A stretch of DNA of 47,226 bases from Acidobacteriaceae bacterium (GTDB lineage: Bacteria > Acidobacteriota > Terriglobia > Terriglobales > Acidobacteriaceae): contig PMAT01000131.1 of the NCBI GenBank assembly GCA_003152695.1, positions 1 through 47,226 on the forward strand, written 5' to 3'. The notes beneath the pieces are model-generated. The model saw only the letters and a list, made by a program, of their open reading frames with translations. It did not search any database and was not told where the DNA came from. Shown in pieces: positions 36,392-43,714 of the stretch (position 1 is its first letter; every line of letters begins with the position of its first letter). The translations under genes were made by a program, and so were the position numbers.

Positions 36392-36784
36392 CTAGCGGGG
36401 AATAGTTATTGGATGGCCGTTATCGCAATAAATGTCCTTGGCGTTCCATGTGGGCCGCTCTAGGAGAATCTGTTGTTTGGTGGTGCCATGTGGCCGGATT
36501 GCGATAAGTTCTGTGAGGGCTTCGCAGTCTCCGTTTTCGCATTTGCCAACAATGGAAATCCAGACGGGGTCGCTGCGGGACAGTGCGTCGAACTGTCCCA
36601 CCACCTGCCTCTGGTCATAGTTCCAGGAAAAGCATTTCGTGCAGCGCTGGCACACGAATACCAGGAATGGTTCGCCCGTGGTTGCCACTTGCCGGTTACG
36701 GATTATTTCTGCAAGGGTAGTTTCGAACAGAGGCGTGCTGAACCTGCAATACGGACACACTGCACCGTACCAGAGCTGGGGCAT
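36392..36784 (-). CDS. Small multi-zinc-ribbon protein, function unknown
   Basis: A 130-residue protein starting at ATG 36784, chosen because GAGGA lies 7-8 nt upstream; a TTG at 36832 is less likely. Four cysteine groups are visible: CPYC (near residue 10), CQRCTKC (near 45), CENGDC (near 83) and CDNGH (near the C-terminus), enough for two zinc sites. Aromatic-rich strands (LWYGAVC, FVCQRCTKCFSWNYD) resemble zinc-ribbon folds. The base composition is lower in GC than the flanking genes, which may indicate transfer. It lies upstream of uvrA on the same strand but 234 bp away. No family is recognised. Confidence 0.7.
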   Translation of the reverse strand: MPQLWYGAVCPYCRFSTPLFETTLAEIIRNRQVATTGEPFLVFVCQRCTKCFSWNYDQRQVVGQFDALSRSDPVWISIVGKCENGDCEALTELIAIRPHGTTKQQILLERPTWNAKDIYCDNGHPITIPR

Positions 36785-36964
36785 TTCGATTTCCTCGGGT
36801 GGATTGTCATACCAACCGGGAGGATTGTCCAACCTATTCTGCGCCTACCAGTTCACCGATTGTCCAAGCGTGGTCCCTTGGCCCTCTTTCCAGGAGTTAC
36901 GTGTGGCCTTTGGTAAACGCGGAAGAAGTTGTAGCACGGGCGTGCAGCGTAATAGCCGAGGGGC

Positions 36965-37852
36965 TCACCTGGCGAAGTACAGCAGCGCGAAGATGTAAAT
37001 CCACAACAGCCCCATGAAGTGCCAATACCAGGCGGTTACGTCAATGACGATGCGGCGCGTCTCCGGCGGGCGATGCAGCCACGTCGTCATCCCGGCATAG
37101 ACGAGCGCGAGAATCCCTCCGACGAGGTGCACGGCGTGGACGCCGGTCAGCATGTAAAAGAACGAACTGCTGGTGCTGGTGGCGAACGTGGTGTTGGTCA
37201 ACCGCAGCTGATGCCACGCATAACCCTGTCCGCCAAGGAAGCCGACGCCAAGGGCGACCGTCGTCCAGATCCAGGGAAGAGCATGGCTGGCGCTCACGCG
37301 AATGCCGGGCATGCCGACAATGGGCGCCAGAGCGACATCTTCGGCGGCGCGCCGCCGCGCAAACTCCAGAACAAAACTGCTCAACAGCAGGATGAAGGTG
37401 TCGACCACCAGTAACCTGACCGGGAGTGTCAGCGGCACCCAGTTGCTGACATAGTCATTGCTCGTCGGGTCCCAGACGGCCCCTGCTTTGCGCACCACGT
37501 AAGCTGTGGTGAAGGAGACGAAGAGCATGGTCACCGAAGACAGCGCCAACATCAGCCCCAGGCGATAGCGGCGCAGGCGCTCGCCATAGCTGGGCATATG
37601 GTCGTCGCCGCCACGGCCCCCGCCTCCGCCCCCGTTACCTGGCCAGCCTGGAGTGGGGCCTCGGCCTCCGCCGCCTCGCGACGTCCTCGGTACCCGAATG
37701 CTGATTCCGCGGCTCACGACTGCAATACCCTTTGGATAGCCTTCCGCCTTGCCATGGTTTTCGCGGCGGGCTGGCTGGATGACGATTTGAGAGCGCTGGT
37801 GTTGGAACGCGGCCACCCCACGTTGGGCCCTCGTCACAATTCCCTGTGACAT
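36965..37852 (-). CDS. Cytochrome c oxidase subunit III-like protein
   Basis: A membrane subunit of a haem-copper oxidase. Residues ~100-295 hold five or more membrane helices with subunit III motifs: GLMLALSSVTMLFVSFTTAYVV, GFLGGQGYAWHQL, TGVHAVHLVGGILALVY and the terminal DVTAWYWHFMGLLWIYIFALLYF. The first ~95 residues are basic, then Gly-rich (GGGGGGRGG); such linkers occur in other acidobacterial subunits. ATG 37852 has no good ribosome binding site; a GTG at 37717 preceded by AAGGG is an alternative and would give 250 residues. Subunits I and II are not encoded next to it. Confidence 0.87.
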   Translation of the reverse strand: MSQGIVTRAQRGVAAFQHQRSQIVIQPARRENHGKAEGYPKGIAVVSRGISIRVPRTSRGGGGRGPTPGWPGNGGGGGGRGGDDHMPSYGERLRRYRLGLMLALSSVTMLFVSFTTAYVVRKAGAVWDPTSNDYVSNWVPLTLPVRLLVVDTFILLLSSFVLEFARRRAAEDVALAPIVGMPGIRVSASHALPWIWTTVALGVGFLGGQGYAWHQLRLTNTTFATSTSSSFFYMLTGVHAVHLVGGILALVYAGMTTWLHRPPETRRIVIDVTAWYWHFMGLLWIYIFALLYFAR

Positions 37853-38015
37853 TATGATGCGTTACCGGCGGGGAACTCAACCCATCGGCAGGGTTATATT
37901 CTTAGGCGGGGAATGTCCCTGCCGTCCGAGACTCTGGCCGGGCGAAAGCTAACCATCGCAGAAACTCTCGATTGAGTGAGGACTCACAATAGGGGGGCGA
38001 GTCGCTGTCCGGCTC

Positions 38016-38318
38016 ATGAAGCGCATACTCATCATCGCCGTTGTTCTTGCAGGCATTCTGTATCTGGCCGACCTGGTTTCGGTGCGGTTCCGGATTCCCG
38101 CCCGCGACACCTTCGGCACGGTGACGGTCCACACCTACTACGTGGTCAAGTTGAAGAATGGACGGACCGAGTACGATTACGCAGGCGACCACGACATAAG
38201 TTGCTCCAATTCCGTGTTTCCGCAGTTCAGGGTGAAGCCCTGCTGGTACGCTCGCCGGCACACCGAGGAACAAATCAAGATCGACTCTGGCACTCCGAAC
38301 AATCCGCGTCTGTTTTAG
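38016..38318 (+). CDS. Small exported protein of unknown function
   Basis: A 100-residue protein with an N-terminal hydrophobic segment (RILIIAVVLAGILYLADLV) acting as signal anchor or signal peptide, followed by a domain with 'FGTVTVHTYYVVKLKNGRTEYDY' and two cysteines (ISCSNSVFP, KPCWYARRH) that could form a disulfide. I recall similar small proteins in other Acidobacteriota. It has no known role. Divergent from the oxidase gene. Confidence 0.75.
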   Translation: MKRILIIAVVLAGILYLADLVSVRFRIPARDTFGTVTVHTYYVVKLKNGRTEYDYAGDHDISCSNSVFPQFRVKPCWYARRHTEEQIKIDSGTPNNPRLF

Positions 38319-38323
38319 GAAAA

Positions 38324-38420
38324 CTCGCTGTTCGCTTTTCGCTATTCGCTATTCGCAAAACTAGTGCATCAATCGCTTTGTCCTCGATCGTCTTTGGCGA
38401 AGAGCGAAAAGCGACGAGCG
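38324..38420. repeat. Heptamer array pair, locus D (TTCGCTN)
   Basis: Left arm 38324-38358: CTCGCTG, TTCGCTT, TTCGCTA, TTCGCTA, TTCGCAA. Right arm 38393-38420: TTTGGCG, AAGAGCG, AAAAGCG, ACGAGCG, the inverted complement of the same unit. They are separated by 34 bp, between a small exported protein gene and a thioesterase gene. Confidence 0.88.
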
Positions 38421-38464
38421 CCCTCCCACTTGCATCCTGATCGACTCTGCTTCATCTTGGTTCT

Positions 38465-38950
38465 ATGCCCCGCCACGAACGAGTTCACGGTCACGAGGTA
38501 AAGAAACAGCAGTACACCAACAATTGCTTCGGTTGCGGCCCCGCCAACGAGGCCGGACTCCGGCTGAAGTTTGTGCTCGACAAGAAGCGCGCGCGCTTTA
38601 TCTGCCGCTTCCGTCTGCAACGGCGCTTTGTGGGGCCGCCAGCGCACGCCCACGGCGGCATCATCGCCACCATCCTCGACGAAGCCATGGGCAAGGTGAA
38701 CAAGTTGCACAATCTAATTGCCCTGACCAGCACGATGGAAGCCACTTACGTGAAGCCGGTGCCGCTGTTCAAGCCGCTCATCGTCGAAGGCTGGGAGGTG
38801 CGCGTCCATGGCCGCGAGCATTACCGCGCGGCCGAGATTCGCAATCGCGAAGGAGAGGTGCTGGCCAGCAGTACGGCGAAGTTCATCGAGGTGGATGCGC
38901 ACCGCATGTTTGCCAAGTATCTGAAGAAGAAGCACAGCGACGCGACGTGA
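38465..38950 (+). CDS. Hotdog-fold thioesterase (PaaI/YbgC-like)
   Basis: A 161-residue single-domain hotdog protein. The motif HAHGGIIATILDEAMGKV carries the Gly-Gly and the acidic Asp/Glu of the PaaI-type active site, and 'ALTSTMEATYVKPVPL' the central beta-strand. An N-terminal NNCFGCGPAN motif precedes the helix, as in many acyl-CoA thioesterases. Substrates cannot be predicted. ATG 38465. It is followed by the repeat pair in front of pdxS, so it is probably not part of the pdx operon. Confidence 0.88.
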   Translation: MPRHERVHGHEVKKQQYTNNCFGCGPANEAGLRLKFVLDKKRARFICRFRLQRRFVGPPAHAHGGIIATILDEAMGKVNKLHNLIALTSTMEATYVKPVPLFKPLIVEGWEVRVHGREHYRAAEIRNREGEVLASSTAKFIEVDAHRMFAKYLKKKHSDAT

Positions 38951-39014
38951 TGTTCGCAGGCCGTCCACGGAGAGTAAAATAAAGGGTTCCTCAAGGACAG
39001 GATCGGGCTGCTGG

Positions 39015-39090
39015 GCAGTTGGCACTTAGCACTTAGCACTTAGCCAATGCTTTCGATCCAACTAAATGCTAACGGCCAAGTGCTAACGGC
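39015..39090. repeat. Heptamer array pair, locus E (GCACTTA)
   Basis: Left arm 39015-39049: GCAGTTG, GCACTTA three times, GCCAATG. Right arm 39063-39090: TAAATGC, TAACGGC, CAAGTGC, TAACGGC, inverted. The spacer is only 13 bp. The right arm ends 20 bp before the pdxS ATG, leaving room only for its ribosome binding site, so the pair would be in the pdxS leader if transcription starts upstream. Confidence 0.88.
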
Positions 39091-39110
39091 TTCGATCCAG
39101 GGAGAAAGCT

Positions 39111-40049
39111 ATGTCAGAGAACAATGGCAACAACACCAGCCTTCGGCTGAAGACCGGATTGGCCGAGATGCTCAAGGGCGGCGTCATCATGGACGTGATG
39201 AGCGTCCAGCAGGCCGAGGTCGCCGAGAAGGCCGGCGCAACCGCGGTCATGGCGCTGGAGCGTGTGCCCGCCATCATCCGCGCCGAGGGCGGGGTTTCGC
39301 GCATGGCCAATCCCAAGCTGATTCGGCAGATCATGGCCGCAGTCTCGATCCCGGTCATGGCGAAATGCCGCATCGGACATTTTGCTGAGGCGCAGATTCT
39401 GCAGGAACTCGGCGTGGACTACATCGATGAATCGGAGGTGTTGACCCCCGCCGACGAAGAACATCACGTGAACAAGCATGCGTTCAAGACGCCGTTCGTT
39501 TGCGGGGCGCGCAACTTGGGCGAAGCACTGCGCCGCATCGCCGAAGGAGCGGCCATGATCCGCACCAAGGGCGAAGCTGGAACCGGCGATGTGGTCCATG
39601 CCGTCAAGCACATGCGGCAAATAATTAAAGAGATGCGTCAACTTACAGTGATGAGCGAGGAAGAGCTTTTTGCTGCCGCCAAGAACCATCAGGCGCCCTA
39701 TGAGTTGGTGCGCATGGTTGCCCAAGCGGGGAAGTTGCCAGTGCCGAATTTCTCCGCCGGCGGCATCGCCACTCCGGCCGATGCCTCGCTGATGATGCAA
39801 CTTGGCGCCGAAGCTGTCTTCGTCGGCTCGGGCATCTTCATGAAGGGCGGAGCGACGCCACTCGACCTCACGCTGAAGGCGGAGCGCGAAGAAGCCGAAT
39901 CGCGCGCCCGCGCAATTGTGATTGCGACCACCCACTACGACGATCCCAAAGTGCTGGCCGAAGTCAGCGAGCAGATGACGGGCGCGATGAAGGGGCTGGC
40001 CGTCGGCGCCATCGCGGAAAAGGACCTGCTGCAGACGCGGGGATGGTAG
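39111..40049 (+). CDS. pdxS: Pyridoxal 5'-phosphate synthase, lyase subunit
   Basis: Forms PLP from ribose 5-phosphate, glyceraldehyde 3-phosphate and ammonia supplied by PdxT. The 312 residues form a TIM barrel with family motifs KGGVIMDVM (catalytic Asp), [14 protein letters not shown] (Lys forming the first imine), [11 protein letters not shown] (second Lys) and [13 protein letters not shown]. One of the most conserved enzymes in the window. ATG 39111 with GGGAG 6 nt upstream. This is the deoxyxylulose-5-phosphate-independent vitamin B6 route. pdxT follows 161 bp later. Confidence 0.98.
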   Translation: MSENNGNNTSLRLKTGLAEMLKGGVIMDVMSVQQAEVAEKAGATAVMALERVPAIIRAEGGVSRMANPKLIRQIMAAVSIPVMAKCRIGHFAEAQILQELGVDYIDESEVLTPADEEHHVNKHAFKTPFVCGARNLGEALRRIAEGAAMIRTKGEAGTGDVVHAVKHMRQIIKEMRQLTVMSEEELFAAAKNHQAPYELVRMVAQAGKLPVPNFSAGGIATPADASLMMQLGAEAVFVGSGIFMKGGATPLDLTLKAEREEAESRARAIVIATTHYDDPKVLAEVSEQMTGAMKGLAVGAIAEKDLLQTRGW

Positions 40050-40056
40050 GAAGGCC

Positions 40057-40206
40057 GCCGTCAGCTATCAGCCATCAGCCATCAGCTTTCAGTTAGGCGC
40101 GGCCTAGCCGCGCCTTTTGCTGTTCGCTCGCGTCTCTAGAATGCTGCAGTCGGCACGCTCGTATTGATTCTTGGCTGAGAGCTGATGGCTGATAGCTGAA
40201 GGCTAG
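40057..40206. repeat. Heptamer array pair, locus F (GCYATCA), inside the pdx operon
   Basis: Left arm 40057-40091: GCCGTCA, GCTATCA, GCCATCA twice, GCTTTCA. Right arm 40172-40206: TGGCTGA, GAGCTGA, TGGCTGA, TAGCTGA, AGGCTAG. Each arm has five units in exact register and inverted to each other. The right arm stops 4 bp before the pdxT ATG and supplies its only Shine-Dalgarno-like GAAGG. Confidence 0.92.
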
Positions 40207-40210
40207 CGTT

Positions 40211-40780
40211 ATGAAAATCGGTGTTCTGGCATTGCAGGGCGATTTCGATGCGCACCGCCGCCGCCTGGAAGAACTGGGCGCGGAAGTTGTGTTGGTGCGC
40301 AAGCCCGAGCAGTTCGACGAGATCGACGGCCTGGTGATTCCCGGAGGCGAGTCGACCACGTTCCTAAAGCTACTCGGCGACGAAACCTTTCGAAAATTGA
40401 ACGCCTTCGTGCATACCAAGCCGACTTTCGGCACCTGCGCCGGAGCGATCATGCTGGCCAAAGAGGTCGAGAGCCCGCATCAGCCCGGCCTCGATGCGAT
40501 TGACATTACAATTCGCCGCAACGCTTACGGACGGCAGATCGATTCCGCCATTGTCGAAGCCGCCAGTGCGCTCGGCGGCGACCCGCTGGAGATGGTGTTC
40601 ATTCGCGCGCCGCGCATCGAGAGAATTGGCGAGGGCGTAGAGGTCCTGGCGAAACGCGGCGACGATCCCGTGCTGGTGCGGAAGGGAAGCGTGATGGCGG
40701 CAACTTTCCATCCCGAATTGTCGGACGATACGCGCGTCCACCAGGAGTTTCTGAAGCTGGTGAAGAACGGAACGAAATGA
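40211..40780 (+). CDS. pdxT: Pyridoxal 5'-phosphate synthase, glutaminase subunit
   Basis: Hydrolyses glutamine and channels ammonia to PdxS. The 189 residues form a class I glutamine amidotransferase: oxyanion segment VIPGGEST, nucleophile Cys in [10 protein letters not shown], and His-x-Glu in [21 protein letters not shown] is the usual N-terminus, which fixes the start. The family normally lies directly against pdxS; here a heptamer-repeat pair separates them by 161 bp. Confidence 0.97.
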   Translation: MKIGVLALQGDFDAHRRRLEELGAEVVLVRKPEQFDEIDGLVIPGGESTTFLKLLGDETFRKLNAFVHTKPTFGTCAGAIMLAKEVESPHQPGLDAIDITIRRNAYGRQIDSAIVEAASALGGDPLEMVFIRAPRIERIGEGVEVLAKRGDDPVLVRKGSVMAATFHPELSDDTRVHQEFLKLVKNGTK

Positions 40781-40880
40781 GACAGCCGCAATCGCCGGAC
40801 AACATCCCTTCGCACTGACCTGTCATAATCTAAGACGAAGCATTTACATCGACAGAATAGGAACGAAAGCACTCACATCT

Positions 40881-42419
40881 ATGGCCGAATCTCCCATCAC
40901 TGCCCGCACCCAGGATTTTGCTAGCTGGTATCAGGACGTGGTTCTGCAAGGCGACATGGCCGAGCCCGCCGAAATCGTCAAAGGCTGCATGGTCATCAAG
41001 GCCAACGGCTACGCTGTCTGGGAGCTGTTGCAGCGCGAACTGGACGACCGATTCAAGGCCACCGGGCATCAGAACATGTATTTTCCGCTGCTGATCCCGC
41101 AGAGTTTTATGCACAAGGAAGCGGAGCACGTGGAAGGCTTCTCGCCCGAGCTGGCGGTGGTCACGATGGCCGGCGGGAAACAACTGGAAGAGCCGTACGT
41201 CATTCGTCCCACATCGGAGACGATCATCGGCCACTTTTTCGCCAAGTGGATCAAAAGCTGGCGCGACCTGCCGATGCTGGTGAACCAGTGGGCCAACATC
41301 ATCCGCTGGGAACTGCGCACCCGCATGTTCCTGCGCACCACGGAGTTTCTCTGGCAGGAGGGTCACACCGCGCACTCCACCCACGAGGAAGCCGCGCAGG
41401 AAGTCTTTCGCATGTTGGACGTGTACGCCGAAGTCGCCGAGGATGTGATGGCCATGCCGGTGATCAAAGGCCTGAAAACGCAATCGGAGAAGTTCGCCGG
41501 AGCACTGCAAACCTATAGCATTGAGGCCATGATGCAGAATGGCTTTGCCTTGCAGTCCGGCACCAGTCACGACCTGGGCCAGAACTTCGGCAAAGCGTTC
41601 AATGTGCAATTTCAGAGCAAGGAAGGGCAGCTGGATTACGTGTGGCAAACCAGTTGGGGAGTGAGCACGCGGCTGGTTGGCGGGCTGATCATGAGCCACT
41701 CCGACGACAAGGGCCTGGTGCTGCCACCGAAGGTTGCGCCCATCAAAGCCGTGCTGGTGCCGATTTATAAGAAGAAAACGAAAGTTTCAATGAAAGTCGA
41801 CCCGAATCCCTCGACGGTAGGACAGCCGGTAACAATTTCGGGTACTGTCATGGTTTTACCCGACGAGGAACAGGACGAAAAAGCGCGCGTGCTGGAGGTA
41901 GCACATCGCATTGCCAAGGAAGTTGATGCGAAGGTCGATGACCGCGAAGACATAACCCCGGGCGCGAAATTTTTTCACTGGGAGCGTCGCGGCGTGCCGG
42001 TGGTTCTCGAACTTGGGCCGCGCGATTTGGCCTCGGGCAGCATCGTGTTGAAGCGGCGTGATACCGGAGTCAAGGAAGTAATACCGCAATCCGAAGTTGC
42101 CGCCAAGTTGCCGGCTGTGCTGGCGGCGATGCAGCAGAGCATGTACGACGTTGGCAAGCAACGCCTGAAGGCGAACACGGTGCTGGCGAATTCCATTGAA
42201 GAGGTGGAATCGCTGCTCAAGGATGTCACTGCGGAAAAGGGCGGAGGCAAGTTCGTGATGGCGCATCTGAAGGACGATCCGCGATGCGATGCCCGCATCA
42301 AGGAGTTCAAGGCCACGATCCGCTGCATTCCCCTGGTGGACGAATACGACGGACCGGGCAAATGCCTGGTCACCGGCGAGCCGGTTGACCGGCGCGTGGT
42401 GATCGCGAAAGCGTATTAA
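40881..42419 (+). CDS. proS: Prolyl-tRNA synthetase, archaeal/eukaryotic type, with an insertion
   Basis: Class II synthetase charging tRNA-Pro. The 512 residues lack the YbaK-like editing insertion of E. coli ProRS and carry the ProS type 3 layout. Class II motifs are [46 protein letters not shown], and [14 protein letters not shown]. The anticodon-binding domain starts at KAVLVPIYK; a C-terminal domain ends VVIAKAY. Between VPIYK and [10 protein letters not shown] lies a ~30-residue insertion (about 298-326) with Ig-like sequence (see findings). ATG 40881 has no strong ribosome binding site. Confidence 0.96.
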   Translation: MAESPITARTQDFASWYQDVVLQGDMAEPAEIVKGCMVIKANGYAVWELLQRELDDRFKATGHQNMYFPLLIPQSFMHKEAEHVEGFSPELAVVTMAGGKQLEEPYVIRPTSETIIGHFFAKWIKSWRDLPMLVNQWANIIRWELRTRMFLRTTEFLWQEGHTAHSTHEEAAQEVFRMLDVYAEVAEDVMAMPVIKGLKTQSEKFAGALQTYSIEAMMQNGFALQSGTSHDLGQNFGKAFNVQFQSKEGQLDYVWQTSWGVSTRLVGGLIMSHSDDKGLVLPPKVAPIKAVLVPIYKKKTKVSMKVDPNPSTVGQPVTISGTVMVLPDEEQDEKARVLEVAHRIAKEVDAKVDDREDITPGAKFFHWERRGVPVVLELGPRDLASGSIVLKRRDTGVKEVIPQSEVAAKLPAVLAAMQQSMYDVGKQRLKANTVLANSIEEVESLLKDVTAEKGGGKFVMAHLKDDPRCDARIKEFKATIRCIPLVDEYDGPGKCLVTGEPVDRRVVIAKAY

Positions 42420-42422
42420 GAA

Positions 42423-42518
42423 GCAACTCGCAACTAGCAATTAGCAACTAGCCAGTAGGTGGGAGCCGATTTTCATGGGAGCGCTGTTCGCCTTTCGCTC
42501 TTCGCCTTTCGCTCTTCG
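42423..42518. repeat. Two unrelated heptamer arrays, locus G
   Basis: First array 42423-42457: GCAACTC, GCAACTA, GCAATTA, GCAACTA, GCCAGTA. Second array 42484-42518: CTGTTCG, CCTTTCG, CTCTTCG, CCTTTCG, CTCTTCG. Unlike the other loci the two are not complementary to each other; the second shares its unit with locus H and its TTCGC core with locus D. They sit between proS and the glutathione peroxidase gene. Confidence 0.85.
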
Positions 42519-42596
42519 CCAAAGGCGGGACGTTGGACGGTTGCGACGCCCCAGTCCCTGGCAACTCTGGGAACCAGCACCTGAAGGAGATAGAAC

Positions 42597-43079
42597 ATGG
42601 GCCTCTACGATCTGTCCGCCAAGCTGAACAACGGCCGGAACAAGAAACTAGCCGATTACAAGGGCAAGGTGCTACTGATCGTCAACAGCGCCAGCAAGTG
42701 CGGGTTCACGCCGCAGTACGAAGGGCTGCAATCGCTCTATGCCAAGTACAAAGACCGCGGGCTGGAGGTGCTCGGCTTTCCCTGCGACCAGTTCGGCCAT
42801 CAGGAGCCGGGCTCCGATGACGAGATCAAGTCGTTCTGCCAGGTCAATTACGGCGTGGACTTTCCGCTGTTCTCGAAGATCGAGGTCAACGGGGACGATG
42901 CGCACCCGCTGTACAAGTTTCTGAAGAGCGAAAAGGGCGGCCTGCTGGGGGATAGTATCAAGTGGAACTTTACCAAGTTCCTGGTGGACAAGAAGGGCAA
43001 CGTCGTCGAGCGTTTCGCGCCGACGACGCCGCCGACGGCCATCGAACCGCAAATCGAGAAGCTGCTGGGGAAGCAGTAA
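42597..43079 (+). CDS. Glutathione peroxidase family protein
   Basis: A 160-residue thioredoxin-fold peroxidase reducing hydroperoxides with glutathione or, more often in bacteria, thioredoxin. The peroxidatic Cys is in [16 protein letters not shown], the family Gln in [13 protein letters not shown] (this Cys may be the resolving one), and the catalytic Trp-Asn in [17 protein letters not shown] 6-7 nt upstream of ATG 42597 is a near-perfect ribosome binding site. It appears monocistronic. Downstream lies a strong hairpin. Confidence 0.95.
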   Translation: MGLYDLSAKLNNGRNKKLADYKGKVLLIVNSASKCGFTPQYEGLQSLYAKYKDRGLEVLGFPCDQFGHQEPGSDDEIKSFCQVNYGVDFPLFSKIEVNGDDAHPLYKFLKSEKGGLLGDSIKWNFTKFLVDKKGNVVERFAPTTPPTAIEPQIEKLLGKQ

Positions 43080-43112
43080 GAAAGTTGACGACGGATTAGC
43101 ATGTTGGCTGGC

Positions 43113-43131
43113 CGCGGCGTTGGGCGCCGCG
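43113..43131. terminator. Hairpin after the glutathione peroxidase gene
   Basis: A 7-bp GC stem, CGCGGCG/CGCCGCG, with a 5-nt loop, about 33 bp past the stop codon. No T-run follows, so termination is only a possibility. Confidence 0.4.
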
Positions 43132-43183
43132 CCTGCATGGATCCCCTTCATGGGATGTTAAACTCCTCTGGCAAGACAACCCT

Positions 43184-43666
43184 ATGTTCATTCTGGTTTT
43201 CTTTCTGCTCTCCTTGATCGTGGCTGGGATTGCGCTGGCCGTCTCGAAACGCCTGCGCGGCAGTCGCCTCGGCATCGTCAGCACAATTCTGCTCAGCTTG
43301 TTGGTGATCCAGGTCGGACTGATGGGGTTGCTCACCGCCTACGCTCACGTCTTCCGGCCCATCCAGACATCGGCTTCGATCGGGTGGCAGACCAGCCCTT
43401 ACGAATACGAAGTCGGCATGGCCGATCTCACGGTCGGTGTCCTGGGCGTTCTCTGCCTATTTTTTCGCGACAACTTCTGGCTGGCCACGGCTGTCGCTAA
43501 CGCCGTCTGGATGTGGGGTGACGCCATCGGACACGTCCGCCAGATGGTCGATTACAACAACCACGCAGCGAACAACGCCGGACTGTTTCTGTATGCCGAG
43601 TTCCTTACCCCACTCATCATTCTGTTGCTCGTCGCTAAGCACCGCCAGTTGAGCGCGCGCGCTTGA
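43184..43666 (+). CDS. Four-helix membrane protein, DUF6790-like
   Basis: A 160-residue protein with four hydrophobic segments (near residues 2-20, 32-54, 85-102, 140-155). The loop between helices 2 and 3, 'SIGWQTSPYEYEVGMADLTVG', and 'WMWGDAIGHVRQM' contain polar residues that are probably functional. The arrangement resembles DUF6790, assigned from memory. The function is unknown. It precedes miaB by 48 bp on the same strand and may be co-transcribed. Confidence 0.78.
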   Translation: MFILVFFLLSLIVAGIALAVSKRLRGSRLGIVSTILLSLLVIQVGLMGLLTAYAHVFRPIQTSASIGWQTSPYEYEVGMADLTVGVLGVLCLFFRDNFWLATAVANAVWMWGDAIGHVRQMVDYNNHAANNAGLFLYAEFLTPLIILLLVAKHRQLSARA

Positions 43667-43714
43667 GCCCGTTTCCGCCATTGTCTCGCCGCGATATACT
43701 GATAAGTACCGAGG

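Noticed and set aside
9626-42518. Heptamer arrays as CRISPR repeats
   Set aside because: Units are 7 bp and contiguous, there are no spacers and no cas genes.
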